Shown here in pieces: positions 40,779 to 49,989 of a stretch of 64,000 nt of DNA. The notes beneath the pieces are model-generated. The model made no database searches and was not told where the DNA came from. It worked only from the letters and a program-made list of their open reading frames with translations. Each line of letters starts with the position of its first letter. Position 1 is the stretch's first letter. The position numbers were made by a program, and so were the translations under genes. This stretch comes from Candidatus Saccharimonadota bacterium (GTDB lineage Bacteria; Patescibacteriota; Saccharimonadia; Saccharimonadales; UBA4665), in assembly GCA_027325485.1 (NCBI GenBank), contig DAIEFN010000002.1, forward strand, positions 1 to 64,000, written 5' to 3'.

Positions 40779-42302
40779 TCAGGCGTAGCCGGAGAAGAAG
40801 TCAACTTTTATGTTAGCATGACTTAGACCAATCTTCTCAAAGGAGCCGCGCAAGTCTTCAATTAAATTGGGTGGACCAGACACATAGACCATACGCTCAT
40901 TTAGATCTGGCACAAGGTGAGCAATGGTATGGGCATTGAGCCGACTGTTAATAACGTTCTTGAGCCCGCCACTGGCGGCCTTACTCGATATGACGTAGTA
41001 AATGCGGACATTGAGCACTGCCGCTGCTTTGTCTAGAACATCACGGTAAGCAATATATTCAACTGATGAAACGGCATAAAACAAAACAATATTGCGCGCT
41101 TCGTGCTTATCAATTAAATACTTCAGCATGCTTCTAAAGGGGGTGATGCCAATACCGCCGGCAATAAAGACTAGTTTACGTTTTGGGTCACGTGGCAAAG
41201 TGAAATCACCACTTAGTTGGGCGGCGACAATTGTGTCGCCTCGCTCGCTATCGGCCATTGCTTCCTTATAGCTACTGCCCTCCTTGTAAAAACGCACGCC
41301 GACACTTAAATCCGGCTCAGTTGGGGAAGACGCAAGCGTAAAGTAACGCCGTGAGCCACGGCTATCCGTTTTTGTGTGCGGCAAGGTAAATTCCATGTAT
41401 TGTCCTGGCAGGTATTTCAGTGGCTTTTCGGGCGCATAGACGAATTCAGCAATGTCTTTGGCAATTAAGCGTTTTTTAACTAGGACTGGGAATAGTTTGA
41501 CCTTACTGCTGACGATGAACGCAAAGATGTTACCAATTAGCAACGCTGCTTCCGGAGTTGAGTAAATATGGCCAATGTGGAACTGAGGCGCTAAGACGAC
41601 ACCGACAATCGCTGCATAGATAAAACTTTTGCTTTTCCCGTCCGGCGAACTATATGGTTCCGTTAGCATCACAAAGCCAAGGAATAAGACGGCAGAATTA
41701 AGCAACATGTTCTTAAGATCAGTTCCGAGATGCGATCCTAGGTAGAGTGAAAAGGCAGCCGTTGTTACGGTGGTGGCAGCAAGATAGGTCGTAAACATTG
41801 CACCTCGACTTAGCTTGCGAATTAGCATCAAGCCGCCAATGAGCACAAAAGGCATCATTGGAGCAGTCGCCACCCACCAACTAGCTGTCTGGTGCGGGCC
41901 GAATGCCGTTAAGAAGACGGCGACGGCTGCAGGGTTGAAAATATGTTTGTTCTTGTAACTTAGTAGATACTTTGAGCCCATAGCCAGGCCAGAAGCGGCG
42001 AGCAAGAATAACAGGCCAGTACCGGTTGGATCCGGTGGAATGATTAAGGCTAAGATTAGTCCGGTAATGATTGATGACTCAGGATTAATTGGCGCATTAA
42101 AGATTGAGGCCAGCAATTTATTGATCAGGTAGTTAGCTGCGACTAAAATGACGGCCGAAATGGCAATATTAATCGCCGAGAGATGCATGACACCACTGGC
42201 ACTTAAGACAATGGCGGCAATCAGTAAACCAACCAGGTAATACAGAATTAGACGGTACATTGTTACTCGATTCACGAGCCGGTCAAGCATTTTAAGCCAC
42301 AT
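40779..42302 (-). CDS. NqrB/RnfD-like membrane domain fused to ferredoxin-NAD(P)H reductase
   Basis: 507 residues from ATG 42302, overlapping apbE by 11 bases; ATG 42290, one base after the apbE stop, is equally possible. About ten membrane helices carry NqrB/RnfD marks (NKHIFNPAAVAVFL, MLTEPYSSPDGKSK). A flavin reductase follows: FAD site RRYFTLASSP, NAD site GGIGITPFRSML, and YVSGPPNL. I find no SGAT/DGAT flavinylation motif in the membrane part. The fusion could pass electrons from NAD(P)H across the membrane to the adjacent flavoprotein. Confidence 0.85.
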   Translation of the reverse strand: MWLKMLDRLVNRVTMYRLILYYLVGLLIAAIVLSASGVMHLSAINIAISAVILVAANYLINKLLASIFNAPINPESSIITGLILALIIPPDPTGTGLLFLLAASGLAMGSKYLLSYKNKHIFNPAAVAVFLTAFGPHQTASWWVATAPMMPFVLIGGLMLIRKLSRGAMFTTYLAATTVTTAAFSLYLGSHLGTDLKNMLLNSAVLFLGFVMLTEPYSSPDGKSKSFIYAAIVGVVLAPQFHIGHIYSTPEAALLIGNIFAFIVSSKVKLFPVLVKKRLIAKDIAEFVYAPEKPLKYLPGQYMEFTLPHTKTDSRGSRRYFTLASSPTEPDLSVGVRFYKEGSSYKEAMADSERGDTIVAAQLSGDFTLPRDPKRKLVFIAGGIGITPFRSMLKYLIDKHEARNIVLFYAVSSVEYIAYRDVLDKAAAVLNVRIYYVISSKAASGGLKNVINSRLNAHTIAHLVPDLNERMVYVSGPPNLIEDLRGSFEKIGLSHANIKVDFFSGYA

Positions 42303-43029
42303 AACGATTAAACCCTTTCGTAAAAGTTGCTTGCCCTGCCTGATTAATCTGGTAGGCCTCAAAACCAGGCAAGCTAGCGATAAAGTTAATGCCACGTTCT
42401 CCCATGGCGTAGGCGGCGGTTGCAAAGCGGTCGGCTTCAAAGATGTTCGGTCCAATAACACTTAAGCTCACCAGTTGCGCGGGGGCAGCAAAATTATTAA
42501 CTGGGTCATAGATGTGCTCTCCGCGAATGTAGGTACCACTAGTCGCAATGGCCTGTCCATTTAGTTTAATGGTCTTAACGATTTGATTAAGCTCAAACGG
42601 GCTCCGGATACCAACGGCCCACGCTTCATGGTGTTCATTTAAGCCAGCGGTTTGGATGTCGCCGCCAGCCTCGATATAGAAATCGCTGTAGCCAGCACTT
42701 TTTAATAACTTTGCGGCGTTATCGATGGCCCAACCCTTAACTAAGCCTGAGGGATCGAGCGTACCATCCGCTCGTTTAATGTCAAAGAAGCCGCCACTTA
42801 GCTGCTTGGTTTGCTCGCAAAGCTTCATCACTTCGTGCATTGGCTCAGACCAGAGCGTTTTAGCAAGGCCATCATTAACCTTAGCTAGTTCACTTGTTGG
42901 CTTATACGGACTAAAACGCTCGTCTACTTCTTTAAAGTAATTAAAGACTGGCGACAGTGCACTTCTGTCTTGCTTACCGACTAGCTCTACCGTAATCGGC
43001 ATTCCCATGATAATTTTGGTTTGTTTCAC
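42292..43029 (-). CDS. apbE: FAD:protein FMN transferase
   Basis: 245 residues. FSPYKPTSELAKVND, DPSGLVKGWAIDNAAKLL, IEAGGDIQTAG and the Mg-binding end (ADRFATAAYAMGERGINF) are ApbE signatures. ApbE attaches FMN by a phosphoester bond to Thr in an SGATxT-type motif. It lacks an evident signal peptide, though many ApbE proteins act outside the membrane. Its target is almost certainly the SGATFTS protein encoded 13 bases upstream. Confidence 0.93.
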   Translation of the reverse strand: MKQTKIIMGMPITVELVGKQDRSALSPVFNYFKEVDERFSPYKPTSELAKVNDGLAKTLWSEPMHEVMKLCEQTKQLSGGFFDIKRADGTLDPSGLVKGWAIDNAAKLLKSAGYSDFYIEAGGDIQTAGLNEHHEAWAVGIRSPFELNQIVKTIKLNGQAIATSGTYIRGEHIYDPVNNFAAPAQLVSLSVIGPNIFEADRFATAAYAMGERGINFIASLPGFEAYQINQAGQATFTKGFNRYVA

Positions 43030-43042
43030 TTTTAGTTTAGCT

Positions 43043-43561
43043 TTAAGCCTTGTTTAAAGCGGTTTGTAAAGACTGAATGAAGGCTTGAGAGGTGAAGGTA
43101 GCACCGGATATAATTTGAACGTTTGCGTTCTGGGATTGAACTGTTTCCTGTTGCAGGTATGGCATTGCCTGTTGGTTGATATACACCGATGTCGAGTGAG
43201 AGTTTGGGTACTGCAGAAACTTAACGTTTGTAATCTTGCCACTACTAACCGTAACCGCAACTTGAACGTTGCCATAGTAAGCGTCTTCACTATTACCAGT
43301 GTAGGTGCCGTCGCGGTAGCCAGAAGTGGTGCTTGCGGAAGGGCTGCTTGTAGCAGCGTTGCTGCTGCTTGAGGTATTACTCGTAGATGCGGACGTATTC
43401 GCAGCAGAGCTTAAGCTAGCCCCGTTTGAATTAGAACTACTGCCCTGATTCCCGCTAACGAGGGAAGATGGCTTTGCTAATTGCGGCTGTTGATGTCTAA
43501 TGCCGAGCGAGTAAAGTACGTAGATACCTAATACGCCCAGTCCAATGTATGCTTTCTTCAT
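43043..43561 (-). CDS. FMN-carrier protein with membrane anchor and Ser-rich linker
   Basis: 172 residues. An N-terminal membrane helix (KKAYIGLGVLGIYVLYSLG), a linker of about 60 residues very rich in Ser, Ala, Asn and Thr, then an FMN-binding domain (YRDGTYTGNSEDAYYGNVQV) ending in IISGATFTSQAF. SGATFTS (152-158) is the ApbE flavinylation motif, so FMN should be linked to Thr157. It is the first gene of the three-gene flavin locus and the likely outer electron carrier. The linker would let the domain reach away from the membrane. Confidence 0.92.
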   Translation of the reverse strand: MKKAYIGLGVLGIYVLYSLGIRHQQPQLAKPSSLVSGNQGSSSNSNGASLSSAANTSASTSNTSSSSNAATSSPSASTTSGYRDGTYTGNSEDAYYGNVQVAVTVSSGKITNVKFLQYPNSHSTSVYINQQAMPYLQQETVQSQNANVQIISGATFTSQAFIQSLQTALNKA

Positions 43562-43654
43562 ATGTGTCCAATAGATAATGCCAGTAGTGGCTGTAGTTTA
43601 GCTGATACGCATCGCCCTAAGTTGTGATAGTATCGAATACGTAATTAGGAACAT

Positions 43655-44542
43655 ATGCCTAGAATCACAAAAGCCGTTATTGCAGCGGCCGGATATGGTA
43701 CCCGTTTCTTGCCTCAAACAAAGGCAATGCCTAAAGAGATGCTACCCCTTGTCGATAAGCCGATTATTCAATATGTAGTTGAGGAATTAGTCAGTGTCGG
43801 GATTGAAGATATTGTTATTGTCACTGGACAAAATAAACGTAGCATTGAGGATCACTTCGACAAACCAAGTGAAGACTTAATCCAGAACATTAAAAACGGT
43901 GGCCCGAGCAAGAGTAAGTTGCTTGATATGGTGACGGATATAGGCAATCTCGCAAACTTCATTTACGTGCGTCAGAAAGGACCTTACGGCAACGGCACGC
44001 CTCTGCTTAACAGCGAACACTTAATTGCTGATGAGCCGTTCATCTTTACCTGGAGTGATGATTTTATCCGCGCTAACCCACCCCGTTTTCAACAAATGAT
44101 TGATGTCTACGAACGCTATAAATGCCCCGTTTTAAGTGTTGTACCAGTCAGTAGTGACGCGGATTATGACAAATACGGTTTTGCGGGCGGTAGCCAAATT
44201 GCTGAAGGCATTATTGATGTCAAAAGTATTATAGAAAAGCCAGGACGTGCGGCTGCCCCGAGTAATCTGGCAACTGTCAGCGGTTTTGTTTTAACACCGG
44301 ATATTTTCAAGTACTTAAGGAAGGCTCAGGCTAATCTTAAGCCTGGCGCTGAACTATATAGTAACGAGGCCCTCAAGCTAATGCTAGCCGATCATTTAAG
44401 AATTGTGGCCTGCGAAATTAAAAACGGCCGTTACTTTGATGCCGGTAATAAATTAGACTACATCAAAGCAGTAATTGAATTTGCGCTCGATCAAGAAGAT
44501 TTGCACGAACCGCTGCTAAGTTTTATTAAATCAATTAGCTAG
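43655..44542 (+). CDS. galU: UTP-glucose-1-phosphate uridylyltransferase
   Basis: 295 residues, full length. AVIAAAGYGTRFLPQTKAMPKEMLPLVDK is represented by the nucleotide-binding start AAAGYGTRFLP and by KEMLPLVDKP. FIFTWSDDF (metal site), VSSIIEKP-type block as VKSIIEKPG, and GRYFDAGNKLDYIKA complete the pattern. It makes UDP-glucose for cell-surface glycans. It is divergent from the FMN-carrier gene. Confidence 0.95.
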   Translation: MPRITKAVIAAAGYGTRFLPQTKAMPKEMLPLVDKPIIQYVVEELVSVGIEDIVIVTGQNKRSIEDHFDKPSEDLIQNIKNGGPSKSKLLDMVTDIGNLANFIYVRQKGPYGNGTPLLNSEHLIADEPFIFTWSDDFIRANPPRFQQMIDVYERYKCPVLSVVPVSSDADYDKYGFAGGSQIAEGIIDVKSIIEKPGRAAAPSNLATVSGFVLTPDIFKYLRKAQANLKPGAELYSNEALKLMLADHLRIVACEIKNGRYFDAGNKLDYIKAVIEFALDQEDLHEPLLSFIKSIS

Positions 44543-44547
44543 GATAC

Positions 44548-46140
44548 TTAAGAGCTCAGGAAATGCTCTTTGAGCCAATGAGTTGGCGCTAATTTTCGAC
44601 TTTGACTAGTTCTGAGATAGATTGCAAGGGTCACAACACTAATTAAGAGCAGTAGTAACCCTGCAATGTAAAGCGCAATATGTAAGCCTTGACCAAAAGC
44701 GTCATAAGCCGCTTGCGTGACACTTCCAACTAATGCTGCATGCTGCGCCAGTTCGGCAACTGATACGTGCAGGTTTTGGGGTGTATGTCCTCCGTGTGTA
44801 ATTGCGTAAATAACAAAGGACTGAAAGTTAGTCGGTAGCTGTAATGTTCTTAAGCGACTCACCATACCAGATGTCAACTGGGCATTAACGACTGCCCCTA
44901 AGGCCGCCACGCCAAAGACGCCACCCAGCTCACGAAAGGTGTTAACAGTTGATGCAGCCATGCCGGAGCGCTTTGAAGACACGGTATTTAGTACTGAGGA
45001 GGTCATTGTTACGAGCAAGATGCCAAAGCCAAAACCAGTTAACGCAAGGACCCAAGTTAGTTCAAAAACTGTGACATTGGGTCGAATAATCTGACGCAAG
45101 GCAAGGGTTCCACCACCAGAGAGTAGTGATCCTAGGATGAACATTTGAAGAGTGCGTTCGCTGGAATAAGCTCTACCTGCAATCAGTGCAGCTAAGACAA
45201 TTGCCACAGTCATAGAAATAAAGGCCAGCGCTATTTTATAACCACTAAAACCAGCAATAAACTGCAAATAAAGCGCTACAAAGAAGAAGACTGAAAAGAT
45301 ACCGAAGTTAGCGCAAAAGGCGACGACATTAGCGATTACAAAATCCAGTTTCTTAAAGAGTGCGAGTGGCAGTACCGGATCTGGCCGTTTACGCTCAATT
45401 AAAATAAAGGCGATCATCGCAAGGATGGAAAATATAAAGAGGCCAATAATATGCGGACTAGCGTAGCCATCATTCTCGCCCAGTATGACCGCAACTGAAG
45501 CGGCGCAGATTGATAACCCACCACTAGCTAGCCCTAATAAATCTAACTTCCGCCCTTCACGGTCAGAGCTTTCCGGCAAGTAAATCCAGCCGGCGATTAA
45601 AGCAATAACGCCGAATATGACGCCGAAGCTAAAGACCCCCCGCCAACTAGAAAAGCCAATGATAATTCCACCAATGATTGGGCCAAAAGCGAGCGCAATG
45701 CCGCTTACAGCCGCCCAGATGCCAAGCGCCTTCGCGCGCGCATGATTATCCGGGTATAACTGACGAATCATCGATAACGTTCCTGGCTCACTGGCCGCTG
45801 CCCCAAGACCCATGATGATACGTCCAATAATTAGCTCGTTAACTGATCCGGCGAGCATTGCAATTAATGAGCCGACGACAAAGAGTCCAACGCCGCTCAA
45901 CATTACTTTCTTGCGGCCCAGTAGGTCACCAAGTGTACCCCCGCTTAGCATAAAGACCGCAAAAGCCAGCATGTAAGCATCAACAATCCACTGTAAGTCT
46001 TGGACACCTGCCGCTAGAGAGCTCTGCACGTTAGCGAGTACCACACTAACCACCGTGTTATCTAAGAACGTCAAGAATAGGATGACACACAGCACGGCGA
46101 GAGATTGACCGGCAACTTTGCGTGCTGTCCAGCCGAACAT
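44548..46140 (-). CDS. MFS exporter, DHA2 (EmrB/QacA-like) family
   Basis: 530 residues, about 14 helices. FLDNTVVSVVLANVQ is the DHA2 motif D1 region, GGTLGDLLGRKKVML motif A, and GPIIGGIIIGFSSWRGVF motif C with the proline-glycine bend. Proton-driven drug or metabolite export is the usual role. It is convergent with galU, and the secreted MTB12-like gene lies just upstream on the same strand. Confidence 0.92.
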   Translation of the reverse strand: MFGWTARKVAGQSLAVLCVILFLTFLDNTVVSVVLANVQSSLAAGVQDLQWIVDAYMLAFAVFMLSGGTLGDLLGRKKVMLSGVGLFVVGSLIAMLAGSVNELIIGRIIMGLGAAASEPGTLSMIRQLYPDNHARAKALGIWAAVSGIALAFGPIIGGIIIGFSSWRGVFSFGVIFGVIALIAGWIYLPESSDREGRKLDLLGLASGGLSICAASVAVILGENDGYASPHIIGLFIFSILAMIAFILIERKRPDPVLPLALFKKLDFVIANVVAFCANFGIFSVFFFVALYLQFIAGFSGYKIALAFISMTVAIVLAALIAGRAYSSERTLQMFILGSLLSGGGTLALRQIIRPNVTVFELTWVLALTGFGFGILLVTMTSSVLNTVSSKRSGMAASTVNTFRELGGVFGVAALGAVVNAQLTSGMVSRLRTLQLPTNFQSFVIYAITHGGHTPQNLHVSVAELAQHAALVGSVTQAAYDAFGQGLHIALYIAGLLLLLISVVTLAIYLRTSQSRKLAPTHWLKEHFLSS

Positions 46141-46157
46141 ATTGTCGCTATGCCACT

Positions 46158-46664
46158 TTAGTGCACATTAGAGCAGACCGCAGGAGGCGTGCCGGCTAAG
46201 CTGAGTAGCTGACAGAAAGTAGCGTCACTGACCTGCCAGACGCCACCAATCTTAAGGGCTTCGCCATTTTGGTTTGGTAGGACTGGTTGAGCATTGAGTT
46301 CAACGGTGTAATTAAGCTTTAAGGTGGTGGCGTTCGTTAAGCTGGCGCTGTTAATAATAACGCTCGGTGCTTCATTGCTTAACTGAGCAAACTCACCACT
46401 CATGGGTTGAGCAAACTGGCTACCGTTTTGGAGCAGTTTTTGGCGTTCGGTCATGGTCGTATTTGCACTAAAGAAGCTCTTAAAATTAACTTCTGCGGCT
46501 TGAATGGCAGCCGTCTGTGCAGCGTTAGAAAGTGTTCTACTAGTGCTCTTTGAACTAGTAGTTGTTTTGCTGTTTGGCATTAAGATCGCCACTAATATGA
46601 CTGCGACAATAACTAGAATCAGAGCGATGGTGCTAGTTAATGTGGTTTTAGACATTTTCATCAC
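46158..46664 (-). CDS. Exported small protein, MTB12-like
   Basis: 168 residues. A membrane anchor (TSTIALILVIVAVILVAILM) and a Ser/Thr-rich linker precede a domain of about 110 residues ending GGVWQVSDATFCQLLSLAGTP. The pattern NGSQF, APSVIINSASL and a final GxWxVxxxTFCxLL resembles the mycobacterial low-molecular-weight antigen MTB12 fold (NTF2-like). Two cysteines near the end could pair. It is 17 bases upstream of the MFS gene. The family link is by pattern only. Confidence 0.55.
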   Translation of the reverse strand: MMKMSKTTLTSTIALILVIVAVILVAILMPNSKTTTSSKSTSRTLSNAAQTAAIQAAEVNFKSFFSANTTMTERQKLLQNGSQFAQPMSGEFAQLSNEAPSVIINSASLTNATTLKLNYTVELNAQPVLPNQNGEALKIGGVWQVSDATFCQLLSLAGTPPAVCSNVH

Positions 46665-46724
46665 CGTAAACTCCTTTACTTGGCGTAATAACCAAGTCTT
46701 TATTAAGACACTATAGCACCAAAT

Positions 46725-47303
46725 TTAGTCGGATTTAATTTGCTCCTGTTTGGCCTGTCTGAGTAGTTCACTGCCATCAATCAGGAGGCAGTTGTTAGCA
46801 CGCGCTAGGCTTTGGGCCTGAGTAGTAAAAGTAGCGTTAGTTAAAACCATCGCCTGGTCACAGCCGTAGCTGTTTAACCCGGCTACGGCGGCCCGCACCG
46901 CATTAACCCCGACGCGGCGGGCTGAACGCTTAACCTGGATGCCGTAACTTATTGCGTCCTTTGTAGCTAAAATATCGATGCCCCAGTCATAGTATTGCGT
47001 CTTCACTACTGGGTTATAGCCACAGCTCTTTAGCCAGATAACCATCTGGTCTTCAAAGCGCGTGCCACTCATGCTGTCCCACTGCTGCGGCTTTAGTTGG
47101 GCTTGGTTAAGTTTATGGCGCCTTAGAAGCATGGTAGTGAAAGCGAAAAGTAATAATGCCGTGAGTGCAAGGCTCGCAATTAAAATTAGTTTGAAAGAAT
47201 CAAATTGAGCCTTGGAACGTGAGTAGCGCCACAGTAGCCCAAAGAGCAATGCCCCAGACAGAAATAAAGCGCCGCTATCGCTGGCCGATGCGTGGTTTTG
47301 CAT
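46725..47303 (-). CDS. Membrane-anchored Mrr-like restriction endonuclease domain protein
   Basis: 192 residues. Two N-terminal membrane helices, then GTRFEDQMVIWLKSCGYNPV, DWGIDILATKD and GIQVKRS. This is the Mrr-type PD-(D/E)xK core (E, D, QxK). Such membrane-bound Mrr_cat proteins are common in Gram-positives, with an unclear role in DNA uptake control or defence. It stands alone between the MTB12-like gene and a divergent glycosyltransferase. Confidence 0.85.
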   Translation of the reverse strand: MQNHASASDSGALFLSGALLFGLLWRYSRSKAQFDSFKLILIASLALTALLLFAFTTMLLRRHKLNQAQLKPQQWDSMSGTRFEDQMVIWLKSCGYNPVVKTQYYDWGIDILATKDAISYGIQVKRSARRVGVNAVRAAVAGLNSYGCDQAMVLTNATFTTQAQSLARANNCLLIDGSELLRQAKQEQIKSD

Positions 47304-47436
47304 AACAATAATTGAACCAAATTATATCTTTAGGTGATTAGGCAATCTAGCAAGGCATAAGACAAATTTAAGAAATGGTATATGCCCTGGCTTTTAAGCG
47401 CACTTTCATATAACTTGATATAATCTAGAGGATATT

Positions 47437-48414
47437 ATGAAATTAGTAATAATGATCCCCTGCCTCAATGAAGAGGCTACTCTACCCTTAGTCCTTAAAT
47501 CGATTCCCAAACAGATTAAAGGTATCGATAAGATTGAAACCTTAATTATCGATGATGGATCAAGTGATAAAACAAGGGCCGTTGCAAAAGCGTTAGGGGT
47601 TAAACATTTCTTAATCCATACCACGAACCAAGGCCTGAGCCGCTCGTTCCGACACGGACTAAATCGTGCGCTTGAGATGGGGGCCGACATCATTGTACTC
47701 ACTGAGGGAGATAATCAGTATCCACAGTCTAAGATCCCAGATTTAATTAAGCCGATTCTAAATGGTACGGCTGATACAGTCATCGCCGATCGCCAAACGC
47801 AAACCATTGCGCACTTCTCACGCCGTAAAAAGTTCTTTCAAAAGTTAGGAACTGGAGTCTTAAACCTGGCGGCTGGGACAAATGTGCCGGATGCAATTAG
47901 CGGATTTAGAGCTTACTCACGGACCGCCGCCATGCAGATTAACCCAATTGCCGATTACAGCTGGGCAACTGAAACCACTATTCAAGCAGCTCATAAGGGC
48001 CATAAGATTGCTATTTTACCAATTAAAACTAACCCGATGTTGCGTGAATCGCGTCAGTTCAAAAATTCCTGGCAACACATTCGGCGCAGTAGCGTAACAA
48101 TTGTGCGCGCCTTTATTATGTATCGCCCTTACGCACTCTTCTTTTCAGTTAGCGCCTTGCTGCTCGTTGTTGGTCTAATACCTTTAATTAATTTTTTGGT
48201 TACGGATCTTACGGCTACGCATCCGCTGGGGCCACATCACCTGCAAAGCTTAATTATTGGTTCAATGCTAATTGTTGGTGCCTTTGTTAGCTTTACCCTA
48301 GGAGTGATTGCCGACTTAATCCGCATTAATCGGATGCTCCTAGAAGATCTACTCGAGATTAGCAAAAAACAAAGTTACACCTCAAAACTAGCTCGCTTAG
48401 TTAAAAAACCATAG
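47437..48414 (+). CDS. DPM1/DolP-mannose synthase-like GT2 with two C-terminal helices
   Basis: 325 residues. VIMIPCLNEEATLPLVL, IIDDGSSDKT, TEGDNQYP (DxD-like) and SGFRAYSRTAAM form the GT2 core of polyprenyl-phosphate sugar transferases. Two membrane helices close the protein. It would load a sugar on a polyprenyl carrier. TATAAT near 47418 and AGAGGA precede the ATG. The end overlaps by 18 bases the convergent membrane glycosyltransferase, a likely user of the carrier sugar. Confidence 0.9.
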   Translation: MKLVIMIPCLNEEATLPLVLKSIPKQIKGIDKIETLIIDDGSSDKTRAVAKALGVKHFLIHTTNQGLSRSFRHGLNRALEMGADIIVLTEGDNQYPQSKIPDLIKPILNGTADTVIADRQTQTIAHFSRRKKFFQKLGTGVLNLAAGTNVPDAISGFRAYSRTAAMQINPIADYSWATETTIQAAHKGHKIAILPIKTNPMLRESRQFKNSWQHIRRSSVTIVRAFIMYRPYALFFSVSALLLVVGLIPLINFLVTDLTATHPLGPHHLQSLIIGSMLIVGAFVSFTLGVIADLIRINRMLLEDLLEISKKQSYTSKLARLVKKP

Positions 48415-49929
48415 GTGCGTCGTGTAGCTTGAGCGCCCGTGCACGATAACTTTTTTAACGACTTTACGGGCGGCATTATTCACTTTTACGATTGCTTTGT
48501 TGTTGACGTCCCATGATGGATTACTGCGGGCAATAAAGGTAATAACACCACCACCCTCTAAGAAAAACAAAAGAGCGACGGCTGCTAAAACTACTTTACG
48601 CCGATTGGCTTTAAATAACGCGAGGCTTAAGGCTTGACCAAAGATGACTGCGGCCAGCAAAAGGATTGGGATTAAATAGCGCCCGTTCATATTTTCAAGC
48701 ACTTTAGTGTAGTGGTAGGTGTAGAATCCCTGACCCATCAGCACAACGCTGTAGGTGGCAGCAATAACAAAAATTAACAGTAGTCTTAGGTTATTGTGAA
48801 ACAGTTTGCGCCACCACTTAACTAAGGCAGCGACACCAGCAATAAACAGGATTAGGGCAGCAGCGCTAGGGAGTGGCAGGGGTGGATAATTTGAAAAGTG
48901 GGTGTTTGGTCCATTAACGGCGAAAAAGAGGCGGTACCACATCCAATAGAGCCACTGGAAGGGATAGGTCAGTACGCTCGTAAAGCTAATTGGTTTGCCT
49001 GATGCAATCAGTTTCGCATGGTTTTTATAGTTATAAGCCCAGGGTGCATAATTTAAACATTCCTTAACCGACAATGCCTTGGCACAGTCTGGCTCAATTG
49101 CATGATAACTAACTAGATTAACTAGGTCTCTTTGGGCGAACATGCCAAGCGCTAAAACAACTAAAACTGTAGTAAATAACTTAATGTGTACTCTGGCGGC
49201 CTGCCAGCTATGACCTAGTTGACTTAGGAAGGCCTTGTATTGATGGCGGTTGGTGCGGAACGCGAGCACCGCTAGAAAGAGCAGCATGGCGGCGAAGATT
49301 GGCAGGAAAGCATACTTTACTAAACTAGTTAAGAGCCCCAGACCAATAAATAGGCACAAATCGATTAGCGAGGCAGCACGCGTCCGAATGGCGTCAGTTA
49401 GCTTAAAGGCAAAGAGAATCATCAGAGCGGTTAGTGGAAACAATAGGTTATCGTAATTAACTTGTGCTGCTAGTTGTGGCACAACCGGTATTAAGATAAA
49501 CAGCATTAAGATTAAGTTAACTAGGGCCTTTGAGGACCCCACCTTCTGCATCACTTTCCGAAACAGTATTAAACCCCAGCTAAAGAGCGCAACGTTAATG
49601 AGTCTTAGGATAATAACTTGTGTCATCTGACTTTTAGCAAACAGTTCAATCAGACGATACGGAAAGCTCATTAAGTAGTGATACAGATAAGAGGGATCAT
49701 GCGCGACTGCACCAAAGGCGGCTGCGTGCGGTGGCTGGTGTGAGAGAAACGGTAAATAGTAGTGTGAGTAAAGCTTAATTAAGCCAAAGTGGAAATTCTC
49801 GTCAAAGGCTTGAGGATAGGCGGCCGAGATTGCAATCCAGAGCGCTTCAAGTACGAATACTATTAAAACTAAGCGGTAAAATTTTTGTGAACGCAGAAAG
49901 TTCAGGAAGCGGCTTAGTGGTTTGGGCAT
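48397..49929 (-). CDS. Polytopic membrane glycosyltransferase-like protein
   Basis: 510 residues, about 11 helices. A large first outer loop begins AAYPQAFDENFHFGLIKLYS, with Asp/Glu placed as in GT-C enzymes. Near the end GQGFYTYHYTKVLENMNGRY and LIPILLL resemble the DUF2142 family of predicted membrane transferases. It probably takes a polyprenyl-linked sugar, perhaps from the DPM1-like enzyme encoded convergently, and attaches it outside the membrane. Confidence 0.7.
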   Translation of the reverse strand: MPKPLSRFLNFLRSQKFYRLVLIVFVLEALWIAISAAYPQAFDENFHFGLIKLYSHYYLPFLSHQPPHAAAFGAVAHDPSYLYHYLMSFPYRLIELFAKSQMTQVIILRLINVALFSWGLILFRKVMQKVGSSKALVNLILMLFILIPVVPQLAAQVNYDNLLFPLTALMILFAFKLTDAIRTRAASLIDLCLFIGLGLLTSLVKYAFLPIFAAMLLFLAVLAFRTNRHQYKAFLSQLGHSWQAARVHIKLFTTVLVVLALGMFAQRDLVNLVSYHAIEPDCAKALSVKECLNYAPWAYNYKNHAKLIASGKPISFTSVLTYPFQWLYWMWYRLFFAVNGPNTHFSNYPPLPLPSAAALILFIAGVAALVKWWRKLFHNNLRLLLIFVIAATYSVVLMGQGFYTYHYTKVLENMNGRYLIPILLLAAVIFGQALSLALFKANRRKVVLAAVALLFFLEGGGVITFIARSNPSWDVNNKAIVKVNNAARKVVKKVIVHGRSSYTTHLWFFN

Positions 49930-49989
49930 AACTAAAAGGCTATTATACAGTTCACCCTGATTATCTCCTTAATGGGTAGTCAAACCATC

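Noticed and set aside
40779-42461. Longer N-terminus for the NqrB/RnfD-FNR fusion
   Set aside because: The extra 53 residues overlap apbE coding sequence by about 160 bases and are not membrane-like; starts at 42302 or 42290 give a natural first helix and coupling to apbE.
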